Shown here: positions 16,676 through 25,289 of the stretch, piece after piece | How positions within the stretch are numbered: the stretch's first letter is position 1 | How the letters are laid out: every line of letters starts with the position of its first letter | From: Ruminococcaceae bacterium UBA2854 | GTDB lineage: Bacteria; Bacillota; Clostridia; Oscillospirales; Acutalibacteraceae | Assembly: GCA_002350765.1 (NCBI GenBank) | Contig: DEFK01000017.1 | Location: 1 to 64,000, forward strand | Direction of reading: 5' to 3' | Length of the DNA: 64,000 nt | Translations under genes and position numbers: made by a program | The notes under the pieces: generated by a model | The model's input: the letters and a program-made list of their open reading frames with translations, nothing else | Told to the model about the DNA's origin: nothing | Database searches by the model: none

Positions 16676-17420
16676 CTCCGTTTATAAAGTTTATAAACGC
16701 TTCGCAAACCGCATTAATCTTTTTCTGTTTTTCTTCCTTAACCTCAGCTGTGTCATCCGATTTTATTTCAAGCTCAAAAACTCCGGGAAGGTCTTTAGGA
16801 TTAAAAATTGTGTGAATTTTCACATTACACGTCTCGGAAAATTTGCATTGATTGTCACTGCGGTTTGAGTGATAGTAGTTAATTTGAATTTCTGAAATTG
16901 TAATTTCTATGGTTTTTCCAGCTCCATCGTCTCCGCTGTTGGGATAGCATAGTATTTTTTTACCGTCAATTTTATTTATGAAATTATCTTCTGTAGGGTG
17001 TTTAAAAAACTGAAACTTTCCGAGAACGCAGGAAACATCACCATTGTCTATATATAACCGCTCAAAGCACAAAAGGCTTCTGTAATCATCTTTTTCGGCT
17101 TCAATCCATTTTTCAATTTTAAGGGATTCGCGGATATTTTTTCTGTTCATCAGACCTTTATTTGTGAGTAAGGTAATCTTGTTTTCTTCGCATTTTTCTA
17201 TCATTTTATCAAAAATAAGATGTCGGATATTTTCTATTTTTTTTATATAATCATTCGGCGCTTTAGGAACAATATGAAAATTATTTGAAGAATTATCATA
17301 GTATTCGTTTCCATCAACATTATTATATTGATTGAGTATACCGTTTTCATATATTTTTAATTTGCCAATGTTGACTCCGCTATATTTTTTGATGTCTTCA
17401 ATACTGTTTTTTCCTAACAT
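16665..17420 (-). CDS. Hypothetical protein, 251 residues
   Basis: A soluble protein with alternating acidic and basic stretches, no signal peptide or membrane segment, and no family I recognise. A central region (KKILCYPNSGDDGAGKTIE, then ITISEIQINYYHSNRSDNQC) has a nucleotide-binding-like G-D-D-G-A-G-K-T string, which is not a true P-loop because no hydrophobic strand precedes it. The ribosome site is GGAGGTAAACCTTT. It stands alone between two terminator or promoter regions in accessory DNA. Confidence 0.55.
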   Translation of the reverse strand: MLGKNSIEDIKKYSGVNIGKLKIYENGILNQYNNVDGNEYYDNSSNNFHIVPKAPNDYIKKIENIRHLIFDKMIEKCEENKITLLTNKGLMNRKNIRESLKIEKWIEAEKDDYRSLLCFERLYIDNGDVSCVLGKFQFFKHPTEDNFINKIDGKKILCYPNSGDDGAGKTIEITISEIQINYYHSNRSDNQCKFSETCNVKIHTIFNPKDLPGVFELEIKSDDTAEVKEEKQKKINAVCEAFINFINGDTP

Positions 17421-17461
17421 AAAGGTTTACCTCCATATAATTCTTTAATAATATAACTTTT

Positions 17462-18796
17462 TTATTTCCCCTTCAAAAACCGTTTCAGCAGGAACGCGCA
17501 GAAGTAGGGGAAGGTGTAGATGTCGTTCTGATAGCCGATATTACCGCGGCACAGCTTTATGCCGAAGTTTATATCGCCGTAGTTTTTGCCTGAAATCAGC
17601 GTCTGCAGGGACTTGGAACGGTTGCTGCCCGCCTTGACTTCAACCGGGACAAGCGAATCCTTTGTCCTTACGAAAAAGTCCTCCTCAAGGGTGGAGTTAT
17701 CACGCTTATAGTAATACAGCTGACAGCCCGACTTCACCAGCGCCTCGCCGACAATGTTCTCGAACAAAGCTCCCTTGTAAACTCCCAGGTTCTGATTGGC
17801 TCTCAGGTCGTCCTGCGCTTCCTCATCGAGCATGGAAATGAGCAGACCGGTGTCGCGCAGATAAATCTTGAACTTGCCGCTGTCGTAGTTGCCCTTGAGC
17901 GGCAGCTCGGGAAAGTTGAGACAGTAGCAGATATTAATCAGCCCCGCGTCATTCAGCCATTCTATACAGCCGGCGTAGTCCTTCGCCCTTGCGCTCCTGG
18001 ACACTTTTGAAAACTGAAATTTTTTGTTATCCTTAGCGAGCTGCGCGGGAATACTGCGGAACACGCTCAGGATTTTACCCTGGTCAAGACCCTCGGCGTA
18101 CTTTCGGATGTCCTCCTCGTAGTCGAGCATAAGCTGGCGCTGAGTGGCGAGACTGCCCTCAAAGCTTTTCTTTTCGACAAAGTCACGAACAACCGCGGGC
18201 ATACCGCCGAGGACACAATAGTCGAGAAACAGCCTGTCGAAAACCTTGAACTCGACATCCGAGAACGGCTTAAGCCCCGTCATATGGCTGAGCATATCCT
18301 CAATGAAGTTGTCGCCGTAGCCGAGCGCCCACAGGTATTCCTCAAAATCCATCGAGTACATTTCATAGTCGGTCTTGTAGCCGACGCTGTTGCTCTCAAT
18401 TCGCTTGTAGTGGATTCCGAGCAGAGAACCGCTGCAGATTACGTCGAAGCGACCGTCGGTTTTGAAAAACTTGAGCGATGTGGCAATCTCGGGCAGTTCC
18501 TGGATTTCGTCAAAAAACAGCAGGGTTTTGCCCTCGACAAAACTCTTGGACGGGTCGAGCAGAGAGATGTTCTTGATAATATCCGCGGCGCTGTAGCCGT
18601 CGTTTATAATATTTTTGTACTTGGGCTCTTCGTAGAAATTTATCTCAACGACGCTTTCGTAATTGGCGTCGGCAAACTTTTTAATCGACTCGGTCTTTCC
18701 GACCTGGCGGGGACCTTTGACAATCAGAGGCTTTCTGTCCGCGTCTTCCCTCCAACTGTTAAGAAATGCGTCTATTTTGCGCTTCAAATAAGCCAT
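17462..18796 (-). CDS. AAA_14 / DUF4143 ATPase
   Basis: A protein of 444 residues. The N-terminal ATPase has Walker A KGPRQVGKTES (about residue 25), Walker B LLFFDEIQELPE and sensor SGSLLGI. DUF4143 follows, with a C-terminal strand pair VPVEVKAGSNRSK typical of the family and resembling a PD-(D/E)xK core. Proteins of this group occur singly in anaerobe genomes and their job is not known. GC content is higher than in the neighbours. Four phased ATGAGCGAA sites lie just upstream, so it is probably regulated by a multimeric binder, perhaps itself. Confidence 0.88.
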   Translation of the reverse strand: MAYLKRKIDAFLNSWREDADRKPLIVKGPRQVGKTESIKKFADANYESVVEINFYEEPKYKNIINDGYSAADIIKNISLLDPSKSFVEGKTLLFFDEIQELPEIATSLKFFKTDGRFDVICSGSLLGIHYKRIESNSVGYKTDYEMYSMDFEEYLWALGYGDNFIEDMLSHMTGLKPFSDVEFKVFDRLFLDYCVLGGMPAVVRDFVEKKSFEGSLATQRQLMLDYEEDIRKYAEGLDQGKILSVFRSIPAQLAKDNKKFQFSKVSRSARAKDYAGCIEWLNDAGLINICYCLNFPELPLKGNYDSGKFKIYLRDTGLLISMLDEEAQDDLRANQNLGVYKGALFENIVGEALVKSGCQLYYYKRDNSTLEEDFFVRTKDSLVPVEVKAGSNRSKSLQTLISGKNYGDINFGIKLCRGNIGYQNDIYTFPYFCAFLLKRFLKGK

Positions 18797-18830
18797 ACAA
18801 TCACTCCTTCTAAATGTAGTATAGCAAAAA

Positions 18831-18936
18831 ATGAGCGAATTATCAATATCTTTTCACATTTTATGAGCGAACTTTTGAGAATTTAGCACATTTTATGAGC
18901 GAATTATCGGCGGTTTACTACACTTTTATGAGGGAA
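18831..18936 (-). promoter_or_regulatory. Four ATGAGCGAA sites phased at 32-33 bp
   Basis: ATGAGCGAA starts at 18831, 18863 and 18895, and ATGAGGGAA starts at 18928. Each later copy is preceded by CAC(A)TTTT. The spacings of 32, 32 and 33 bp equal three helix turns, so the sites face the same side of the DNA. They lie 35-140 bp upstream of the AAA/DUF4143 start. Confidence 0.65.
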
Positions 18937-19032
18937 TAGGTTTTTTGGACGATAAAAACACCACGCGAAACAGACTGTACTCCGTTATGGATTATAGCCT
19001 GTTTTATACATTAAGTTGCTAGAAAACAAACA

Positions 19033-19054
19033 ATCCCCCGACATTAATGTCGAG
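19033..19054. terminator. Terminator hairpin CCCCCGACAT/ATGTCGAGGG
   Basis: A 10-bp stem (one G-T wobble) around TA, followed by ATTTCTTTTA on the plus strand. On the minus strand it ends the SDH protease and 60-residue gene unit. Confidence 0.65.
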
Positions 19055-19072
19055 GGATTTCTTTTATATTAT

Positions 19073-19255
19073 TTATAGTAAAGTAATATCCGCTTTCAAA
19101 GCCTCAACTACCTGTGATTCATCAGGTTCTTTACCAAAGTCCCAAAAATTGTAGTATTCCGAATCAAATATTTCTTCCGCTTCATTAGGCTGAATATCTA
19201 ATTGCTCAAAAATAAGTTGGATATCTTCTTTTGATAATACAGAATTAGTATTCAT
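19073..19255 (-). CDS. 60-residue acidic protein after the SDH-type protease
   Basis: The frame starts at an ATG 6 bases after GTAGGAGGTTGAG, a strong ribosome site. The product is very acidic (IFEQLDIQPNEAEEIFDSEY then DFGKEPDESQVVEALKADI). It starts 17 bp after the protease stop, so the two are cotranscribed. No family is recognised. Its size and charge would fit an inhibitor or adaptor of the protease. Confidence 0.65.
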   Translation of the reverse strand: MNTNSVLSKEDIQLIFEQLDIQPNEAEEIFDSEYYNFWDFGKEPDESQVVEALKADITLL

Positions 19256-19271
19256 ATCTCAACCTCCTACT

Positions 19272-20192
19272 TTACTTAATTACAGTATTCTGTTGTGTGA
19301 TGTAGCATGCGCCCATTTGATTTTCGATAATTTTTGTCGCATTAGATAAATCAAAATTAATTATAAATGTGTGATGTACACTTAAAACCGCTTCCTGTAA
19401 TTCTTGATTATCTTCTAACGACTCAACAATTAAGCCCATTTCCTCGCAATCACTACGCATAAAATGTTTAGCATGCGATTTATTATTACTGTTTAAACGA
19501 GTAACTATATTTTCTGCCTTTTTAGTTGCTTCTTCCTCTGTAAAATTAGAAAACATATATTGTTTTAACCATTGTGTAGTCAATGAACCTGATAACTGTA
19601 TAGCATCAACCAACAAATTTAAAAAAGCCGGAGGATATTTTTCAAGCTGAATTCGCCAATACTCTTTTGAAGCAGGGTTCTTTTCAAGTTCCTCTTTGGC
19701 TTGTTTAAACTGTTCATCGATATTATATGCAGGAATACCATTTATCTGTGGATCAACAGGTCCTAAACAAGAGTGTGCTCCCATAACAATGGAATTGCCG
19801 GCACAAGCTAACATAGTGCCTGCTGACATAGCCATTTGTGGAACGATAATCCTAATATCATTAAACTTTGTTCTCAGATATCTAACAATTCCTTCTGTTG
19901 CCGTTGGTATACCGCCCGGCGTATGAAGAATTAAATCTAATCCTTTACTACAATCCATACCTTTTAAAGCATTCATAAAACCAGTAATATCACTATCGTT
20001 AATATCTACATTATGCTTCCTTCCAGGTTTGAGCCAGCCTGAGTAGTATGCAATAACATTTCTTCCAGTTAATTCTGAAAGGTTCACAAGATATTTGTTT
20101 CTTAATCTATTCAAATCTGTGCCAGGAATCACCTTGCCATCTGAGCCAGTTTTCGGTTTGATTTCATTTAGAAGTTCACCCCATGTTGGCAT
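19272..20192 (-). CDS. SDH-type serine protease of the ClpP/crotonase fold
   Basis: A protein of 306 residues from the ATG after AAGGAGTGAGTTTA (an upstream in-frame start has no ribosome site). Motifs of the serine dehydrogenase proteinase family are LILHTPGGIPTATEGI (oxyanion region), MSAGTMLACAGNSIVMG with the nucleophile Ser in MSAGT, and LGPVDPQINGIPA. There is no signal peptide or transmembrane helix, unlike most SppA proteins, so it is cytoplasmic. It forms a unit with a 46-residue upstream and a 60-residue downstream protein. Its substrate is unknown. Confidence 0.85.
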   Translation of the reverse strand: MPTWGELLNEIKPKTGSDGKVIPGTDLNRLRNKYLVNLSELTGRNVIAYYSGWLKPGRKHNVDINDSDITGFMNALKGMDCSKGLDLILHTPGGIPTATEGIVRYLRTKFNDIRIIVPQMAMSAGTMLACAGNSIVMGAHSCLGPVDPQINGIPAYNIDEQFKQAKEELEKNPASKEYWRIQLEKYPPAFLNLLVDAIQLSGSLTTQWLKQYMFSNFTEEEATKKAENIVTRLNSNNKSHAKHFMRSDCEEMGLIVESLEDNQELQEAVLSVHHTFIINFDLSNATKIIENQMGACYITQQNTVIK

Positions 20193-20197
20193 TAAAC

Positions 20198-20241
20198 TCA
20201 CTCCTTTTTTTAATAATATCATATCTTGTGTTATAGTGTCA
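20198..20241 (-). promoter_or_regulatory. Promoter of the SDH-type protease
   Basis: On the minus strand TTGACA is followed after 17-18 bp by ATATTATT, about 15 bp before the AAGGAGTGAG ribosome site. The -35 box overlaps the stop codon of the 46-residue gene. Confidence 0.6.
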
Positions 20242-20379
20242 ATTATCAAGTGAGTTTTTTATTTCATCAGATTTTTTTATGTTATCATCCTCATATACAG
20301 TTATTGGCTCTATCCGTGTTGATGAATAGTATTCTCCTTTAACATATATTAAATGCCAATAATCAAATTCATACTCCAA
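20239..20379 (-). CDS. 46-residue small acidic protein (TTG start)
   Basis: The frame starts at TTG after AGAGAGGTGATGC and reads LEYEFDYWHLIYVKGEYYSS then TRIEPITVYEDDNIKKSDEIKNSLDN. It is aromatic-rich at the N-terminus and acidic overall. It ends at the protease promoter. There is no family match I recognise. Support is the ribosome site and uninterrupted frame in an AT-rich region. Confidence 0.45.
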   Translation of the reverse strand: MEYEFDYWHLIYVKGEYYSSTRIEPITVYEDDNIKKSDEIKNSLDN

Positions 20380-20460
20380 AGCATCACCTCTCTTTTATCA
20401 TTATGCTGATTCATAAAAGACTATTATAAAATCTAAAAAACACAATATTTAGAAACAATA

Positions 20461-20546
20461 AAACGCACTGAAAACTAAGAAACATATATAGCGTTTCGTT
20501 TTCAATGCATTTTATACAATATTATTATAGAACAAAAGTTCTATAT
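20461..20546. other. Nested hairpins downstream of the integrase gene
   Basis: AAAACGCACTGAAAAC and GTTTTCAATGCATTTT are imperfect inverted repeats (14 of 16), with GAAAC/GTTTC inside. TATAGAAC AAAA GTTCTATA is a perfect 8-bp hairpin beside them. The stretch lies between the integrase stop and the protease unit. It may be a terminator pair or an ancestral attP region. Confidence 0.4.
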
Positions 20547-20583
20547 TGTCAATGGTGGTGCTTTTAATATACAAATATAACAA

Positions 20584-21771
20584 TTACCCCGTTTTTCTAT
20601 TGCCGCCGAGGATGAGTTCGAGGGTATTGGCGGCTTGGCGTTCGGCTTGGTCGACGGCGTGGACGTAGCGGTTGGTGGTTTTGAGCTGAGTATGACCGAG
20701 GCGGGCGGAAACGTTCTTTATATTCGTGCCGTTTGAGAGCAGCAAGGTCGCCGAGGTGTGGCGGAGGGAGTGGAATTTGCGGTGCGGCAGGTTGTTCCGC
20801 TTTTGGAACTTACTGAACCACAGCGTCGGCGTGGTCGGGAACATCGCCCTGCCGTCAGCCTGAATAAAAATCCACTCGTCACCCAGCCACGCGTCACCGA
20901 GCGAGAGGCGGTACTCGTTCTGCTCGGCGCGGTATTTGCGCAGCATAGCGAGGCAGTACGGCGGCAGGACGAGCGTTCTGCTCCTGCCTGTTTTGGTCGA
21001 TTTGCTCCTGATTTCCGAGTCGCCCGTGAGCTTGTAATTACTGCGGCTGACCGTCAAAATGCCTGCCTTGAAATCAATGTCGCTCCACTTCAGTCCCATA
21101 AGCTCGCCGCGCCGACAGCCCGTATTCAGCGCGAGGTGAACGAGCAGGCGGAACATCAGCGGTTCGCCCTCGAGGGCTTTCAGCATATCATTAAGCTCCT
21201 GCTCCGTGAAAATCTCGGTCTGCTCCTCGTCGAGTTTCGGCAGGGTTATGCGCTCGCGCTCGGCGGGATTCGTGCCGATCAAGCCGAGGCGGTAGGCGCT
21301 TTTCATCAGCGAGCTAATCATCGTGTAGTAGCGGCGGACGGTCGAGGACGAGAGCTTGCCGGGCTTGCCGTCGAGGTGGGTGTCGCGCTTTGTGAGGTCG
21401 TCGATGAAACGCTGAATGTGAAGCGGGCGGATGTCCTTCAATTTCAAATGTCCGAGGGCGGGGATAATTCCGATGTCGAGGATGTGGGTGTAGCGCTCGA
21501 ACACATACGGCGAAAGGCGCTGCTTGGCGGTTTCGAGGTACATCGGCACGAAGTCGGCGAGTTTCAGTCTGCCGTCGGAGCTGACCTGACCGTTGCGCAC
21601 CTGCTCCTCAAAGAGAACCGCCTGCCTTTGAACCTCTTTTTGGATTTGTTTTTCGGTCATATTCGGCTCGGGCTTGTATGTCATCGTGCGGCGGATTTGC
21701 TTACCGTTGTGGTCGTACCCGCACGACACCGCGATGAAGTAACTGTCCTTGCGTTTTAGGATTGAAGCCAT
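20584..21771 (-). CDS. Tyrosine recombinase / integrase
   Basis: A protein of 395 residues with the normal three-part layout: an arm-binding N-terminus (DSYFIAVSCGYDHNGKQIRR), a SAM-like core-binding domain, and a catalytic domain with Arg in NTGCRRGELMGLKW, HSLRHTSATLLL, GHTQLKTTNRYVH (His and nucleophile Tyr). All catalytic residues are present, so it should be active. It integrates or excises the mobile element with the excisionase-like protein at 25050-25289. GC is clearly higher than in the flanks, a sign of separate ancestry. Confidence 0.95.
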   Translation of the reverse strand: MASILKRKDSYFIAVSCGYDHNGKQIRRTMTYKPEPNMTEKQIQKEVQRQAVLFEEQVRNGQVSSDGRLKLADFVPMYLETAKQRLSPYVFERYTHILDIGIIPALGHLKLKDIRPLHIQRFIDDLTKRDTHLDGKPGKLSSSTVRRYYTMISSLMKSAYRLGLIGTNPAERERITLPKLDEEQTEIFTEQELNDMLKALEGEPLMFRLLVHLALNTGCRRGELMGLKWSDIDFKAGILTVSRSNYKLTGDSEIRSKSTKTGRSRTLVLPPYCLAMLRKYRAEQNEYRLSLGDAWLGDEWIFIQADGRAMFPTTPTLWFSKFQKRNNLPHRKFHSLRHTSATLLLSNGTNIKNVSARLGHTQLKTTNRYVHAVDQAERQAANTLELILGGNRKTG

Positions 21772-21895
21772 ATTTTAACCTCCTTTGATAGTTTATATTC
21801 GCTCTGTTTGGGCAGGATTTCAAGTGTCTTTATGGCAGAAATCCCGCCCGATTTTTTGTGTAATACTAAACACTGATTGAAAATGGACAAAGATT

Positions 21896-21975
21896 TTTGA
21901 GAATGATTTGTGCAAAACGAGGCAGCGGACGAAGCAAGGCTGGCGCCTTGCAAGGACAATAACGAAGTGTTGCGC
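21896..21975. repeat. 80-nt imperfect inverted repeat with perfect inner hairpin
   Basis: GATTTGTGCAA and TTGCGCAAATC form the outer arms. GCAAGGC TGGC GCCTTGC forms a perfect 7-bp inner hairpin. It lies between the integrase and the next frame. The shape could suit a recombination or transfer site or a structured leader, but no function is shown. Confidence 0.45.
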
Positions 21976-21996
21976 AAATCAAGCCAAAAAGAATGT

Positions 21997-22281
21997 TTAT
22001 TTTTGATTAATGTTTAGTATTGTTGTAGGGTTAATACCCTGTTTGAATACGGATTTCCGCGCGCGATACCCCACGCCGCTGCCCGAGTTAAATGTCGTGG
22101 AGATAATTAGTCCCCCGTGCCTATTCCCCCCGAAACTTACGCGAATTTGTACGCGCAACCCCACGCCGTTGTTCGTAATGTAGTTCGTGGAGATTTTGAC
22201 TCCCACGGGGGTATCCTTATCTTCAGGCAGCTTGACAGGAACAACGGCACAGGCTTTCGTGTTTAAATAAAGCGTTTTCAA
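21997..22281 (-). CDS. Possible 94-residue protein with two internal repeats
   Basis: The reading frame from TTG has a weak ribosome site. It contains two similar blocks: VGVKISTNYITNNGVGLRVQ and GGLIISTTFNSGSGVGYRAR, each with a hydrophobic IST start and a N/S-G-V-G centre. The DNA repeat is about 75 bp with third-position changes between copies, which favours coding. It sits between primase and integrase genes of the mobile element. The function is unknown, and it could be a non-coding repeat instead. Confidence 0.4.
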   Translation of the reverse strand: MKTLYLNTKACAVVPVKLPEDKDTPVGVKISTNYITNNGVGLRVQIRVSFGGNRHGGLIISTTFNSGSGVGYRARKSVFKQGINPTTILNINQK

Positions 22282-22330
22282 AAGGGTAATAGCTTTATCC
22301 TATTTGCGTTTTTTTATCTCTACGCCTGCG

Positions 22331-22480
22331 TATTGTCAGTATTGTCATGTGTCATAAGGGTGTGAGCGTCAAAAAATTAAAGTTTAAAAGCCTTCTCAGA
22401 AGTTTCTATCGCTTCAATGACGTTACTGACGCCGAAAAATAGTTTCTTACCCCTATGACGGCTGACAATACATGACAATA
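22331..22480. repeat. TATTGTCA iterons in inverted pairs (candidate replication origin)
   Basis: TATTGTCA occurs at 22331-22338 and 22340-22347, and its complement TGACAATA at 22463-22470 and 22473-22480. Both pairs are followed outward or inward by TGTCATA-GGGGT-type sequence, making inverted repeats of about 33 bp that enclose an AT-rich 80-bp stretch. They are just downstream of the primase-helicase gene, so an origin or termination region of the element is plausible. Confidence 0.5.
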
Positions 22481-22486
22481 CTACGG

Positions 22487-25045
22487 TTACTCGTCTTCGT
22501 AGAGCATAGGGTTCACAAGGTAGGTACTGCCTTTCGGTTTTTTGAACCCTGTTGATTCAGGTACATCTTCCCACAAAAAGCCCCTGTCTGTAAGCATATC
22601 AAGCGCCGGTTGAACGTCCGCGGCCTTTCTGAACTTCTGACACATACGCATAACGTCCCTGCGGGTGAAGCTTTCGAGTCTGCGCTTCGTGACGGCGTTC
22701 AGTATGTACTTTGCGTCCTCGGTGGTTTCGTCCGCGCCCATAAGGGCGTACGCCGCCTTAGCGTGCTGAACAAAGTAGCTGCCCAGGGTAATTGCGTTCT
22801 GCATTGTGTCCGCGCTTACAACAAGCGGCGGAGTATCAAGGCAAGAAAACTCAGCTTCCGGAGTGTCATCATCTTCCGGCGAATAATCATCAAATTCGAT
22901 TTCGGCACATCTGAATATACTTGCTCTTGTGAGAATGCCCGCAAACCTGAGAACGGTTCCTACGAGCTTTCCCGCCCAATCGGAGATGTCCGCGTACTCG
23001 CCCCTGAGTTTCGGCTCAAGCTCCTCGGCAAATTCCTCGAGCAGTTTTAAGGCTTCATAGCTCAGCGTAATAATCTCCGCTTTCACCTTATACTCGTCCA
23101 GTAAATCCTTAATAATGTTCCAATAGCTGTACTTCACCCTATTCGGAACCGGAGTGGAATTAAAACGTCTTGTTCCCACAAGTGACCTGGGCAAACAGTA
23201 CAGAAATCTCGCTGTAAGCCCTCGTCCGCGGAAAGTGCGGTTGTTCATTATTCCCGAGATAACGTTCGGCTGAACAGTCAGCAGTACGGTCAGAGCAGGC
23301 TCCAGTATGCTTTCGCTCGGTCTGCCGATTCGGTCAACACGGATTGTATCGCCTGAGTATGCTTTGAGAAAAACGTCGATATTCACGTCTTTTGAATAAA
23401 GCCCGCTGAGCATATTGAAGATACCTGCCTCCGAGGAAAGCACTGCTGTTCTGCCGCTTTCATTCAAGGCGGAAGTCAGTTTTTCCGTAGTTATGTCATC
23501 CACATAGAGCTTCAGCGGCTGTTTCACCTGAAAATTAGCGATCTCATCGGCAATTTCCGTAAGCTTATCTGAGTCGACTTTTTCTTTGTTCTTAGCAGCC
23601 TGATTTTCAAGCCGCCTTTGCTCATTTTCAAGGATTCTTTTTTCCATCTTACTTTTTTCAATCTCGGGAGCGCGGCGTTCGTTTTCTTCCGCCTCATACG
23701 CGGTTATCGGCTTTGACACCGCGCTGATTATGGCGGATTTCCTTTCGCTCGGTTCGGCAATCGAAACGACATAAAGGTTCAGCGGTTCAATCCAGTCAGG
23801 CTTGCCCTGAATCTTAAACTTGCCCTGGATACACAGCGCCAGCGCCGCAAGTACGGAACAGGCGCACATATCGACGGGAGTCTGTGTGCTCTCGGCAAGC
23901 GCGGTTACATAGTCCCTGACAGTATCGGGCAGAGTATGAACGGGGAACGTCGGCAGATTCGGCTCGTCAAACGGCACAGGCTTGTCCCAGCGGGGAGCCC
24001 CCGCAGCCGAATCCGGCGAAGTGCCTCCGCTGTCATTTCCGCCTTTTGAAAAGTTAGCTGTACGGAAAGTGTCATCAACGGCGGGTTTGACCCCGTTATT
24101 TTTTCTTTCGTATTCATCCGGAGGTATGTAATCCTTTGACGCCGAGATTTTGTCGTAAAACTTCTGCGCGCTTATCCATATTGATTCTATCTCCTTTGAA
24201 TCAAGCGGCGGCGAGCACCTGGCTGTTGCCTTTTTAAACTCCTCGGCAGCCTTTTTCGTCTTGCCGTAGCGCTTGAGAATCTTCCCTGCCGCGCGCGACA
24301 GCGTGGAGTTGCGGCTGCCCTCGGGGATAATTTCGCCGAGGTTTGGCTGTGTCGCGTTATTTTCGCTATCCTCGACTGTGTTATCAGAAAGCTTGAAAAA
24401 AGGCTCTGTGCCGCTTGTGTCCGACAACAGACTTTTGTCCCGCCGTTTATCTGATGCAACTGATAATGCTGTGTTATCCAAAGGCGGAATAGGCAACAGC
24501 GGCTCGCTGTCCCACAGGTCGGCTTCGTCAAGGGTATCGGTTATGCTGAATTCTCCCTCGTGAAAATAGACCTTCGCCTCCTTGTTGCCGAAGTAGAAAC
24601 GTCCCGCGTCGAGAGCCTTTTCATCGAAAACCGGAAGATACTTCTGCAGTCGTTTGAGCAGAGCGACGTACTCGTCCGCCGAGGTTATTCTCTCAACCGG
24701 AAAGAGAATGTGAAATCTCGGGCGGGGAGCTTTTGAACCTTTCTGTTTCATGTGGTTACGGCTCGTGTAGACGATAAAGCGTACGTCCGGGAAAAGCTCG
24801 GTGAGTTTTCTGAGAGTAATCCAGTCGTCTTTGTTCTCGCTGTGGTCGTTGTCGCAGTCCAGAGCCGCCACGCTCGTGCCGAGGAAATTCTTTATCGCGC
24901 GGTAGTCGTCCTTGAACTCAAAGAAAACATGGTCGTAGGCTACGAGCTTCTTGAATTCCTCGGCGTTTTCAGCTGTACCGTGATTTTTGTACAGGCAGTT
25001 CTTCGCGTTTTGGTACGCGTTTGAGTAATGAACTTCTATTTTCAC
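22487..25045 (-). CDS. Primase-helicase of a mobile element (AEP primase, PriCT, DUF3987)
   Basis: A protein of 852 residues. The N-terminal archaeo-eukaryotic-type primase has the acidic pair in AALDCDNDHSE (about residue 66), RPRFHILFP and DAGRFYFGN. A PriCT-like helical segment (AEEFKKATARCSPPLDSKEI) follows near 280. The C-terminal DUF3987 helicase-like domain begins about 390, with a degenerate P-loop VSIAEPSERKSAII and LYVDDITTEKL. Such proteins replicate excised plasmids, satellites and integrative elements. It starts 5 bp after the small HTH gene and is intact. Confidence 0.88.
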   Translation of the reverse strand: MKIEVHYSNAYQNAKNCLYKNHGTAENAEEFKKLVAYDHVFFEFKDDYRAIKNFLGTSVAALDCDNDHSENKDDWITLRKLTELFPDVRFIVYTSRNHMKQKGSKAPRPRFHILFPVERITSADEYVALLKRLQKYLPVFDEKALDAGRFYFGNKEAKVYFHEGEFSITDTLDEADLWDSEPLLPIPPLDNTALSVASDKRRDKSLLSDTSGTEPFFKLSDNTVEDSENNATQPNLGEIIPEGSRNSTLSRAAGKILKRYGKTKKAAEEFKKATARCSPPLDSKEIESIWISAQKFYDKISASKDYIPPDEYERKNNGVKPAVDDTFRTANFSKGGNDSGGTSPDSAAGAPRWDKPVPFDEPNLPTFPVHTLPDTVRDYVTALAESTQTPVDMCACSVLAALALCIQGKFKIQGKPDWIEPLNLYVVSIAEPSERKSAIISAVSKPITAYEAEENERRAPEIEKSKMEKRILENEQRRLENQAAKNKEKVDSDKLTEIADEIANFQVKQPLKLYVDDITTEKLTSALNESGRTAVLSSEAGIFNMLSGLYSKDVNIDVFLKAYSGDTIRVDRIGRPSESILEPALTVLLTVQPNVISGIMNNRTFRGRGLTARFLYCLPRSLVGTRRFNSTPVPNRVKYSYWNIIKDLLDEYKVKAEIITLSYEALKLLEEFAEELEPKLRGEYADISDWAGKLVGTVLRFAGILTRASIFRCAEIEFDDYSPEDDDTPEAEFSCLDTPPLVVSADTMQNAITLGSYFVQHAKAAYALMGADETTEDAKYILNAVTKRRLESFTRRDVMRMCQKFRKAADVQPALDMLTDRGFLWEDVPESTGFKKPKGSTYLVNPMLYEDE

Positions 25046-25049
25046 GGTA

Positions 25050-25289
25050 TCACTCCTTTCGGAAACGCTCGTCCATCGGATTTGCGAGGTAGTCGAGCAG
25101 GCTGTCGAGGTTGATAAGATACTTCTTGCCCGCCTTGACTTTCGGCAATACGCCGTCGAGTACGAGTCTGCGGATGTGGTACTCCGTAACGGCAGTGTTC
25201 GCGTCCATCTTCTTGATCTCCTCCGCTGCCTCGTGAACCGTGCGCATACGGGGGATTTTATGTTGGTTTGTTTTAAATTCTGTAATCAT
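25050..25289 (-). CDS. Excisionase-like helix-turn-helix protein
   Basis: A protein of 79 residues with a winged MerR/excisionase-type fold: HEAAEEIKKMDANTAVTEYH then IRRLVLDGVLPKVKAGKKYLI. The ribosome site is GGAGAAGTAAAAA. It is directly upstream of and cotranscribed with the primase-helicase. It probably acts as excision directionality factor or controls element replication. Confidence 0.75.
   Translation of the reverse strand: MITEFKTNQHKIPRMRTVHEAAEEIKKMDANTAVTEYHIRRLVLDGVLPKVKAGKKYLINLDSLLDYLANPMDERFRKE

Noticed and set aside
20758..21759. Long plus-strand reading frame of 333 codons opposite the integrase
   Set aside because: It lies fully antisense to a complete integrase gene in GC-rich sequence, has no ribosome site and no recognisable domain.
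21756..21977. 73-codon frame between the integrase and the repeat protein
   Set aside because: It overlaps the integrase start and an 80-nt inverted repeat and has no ribosome site.
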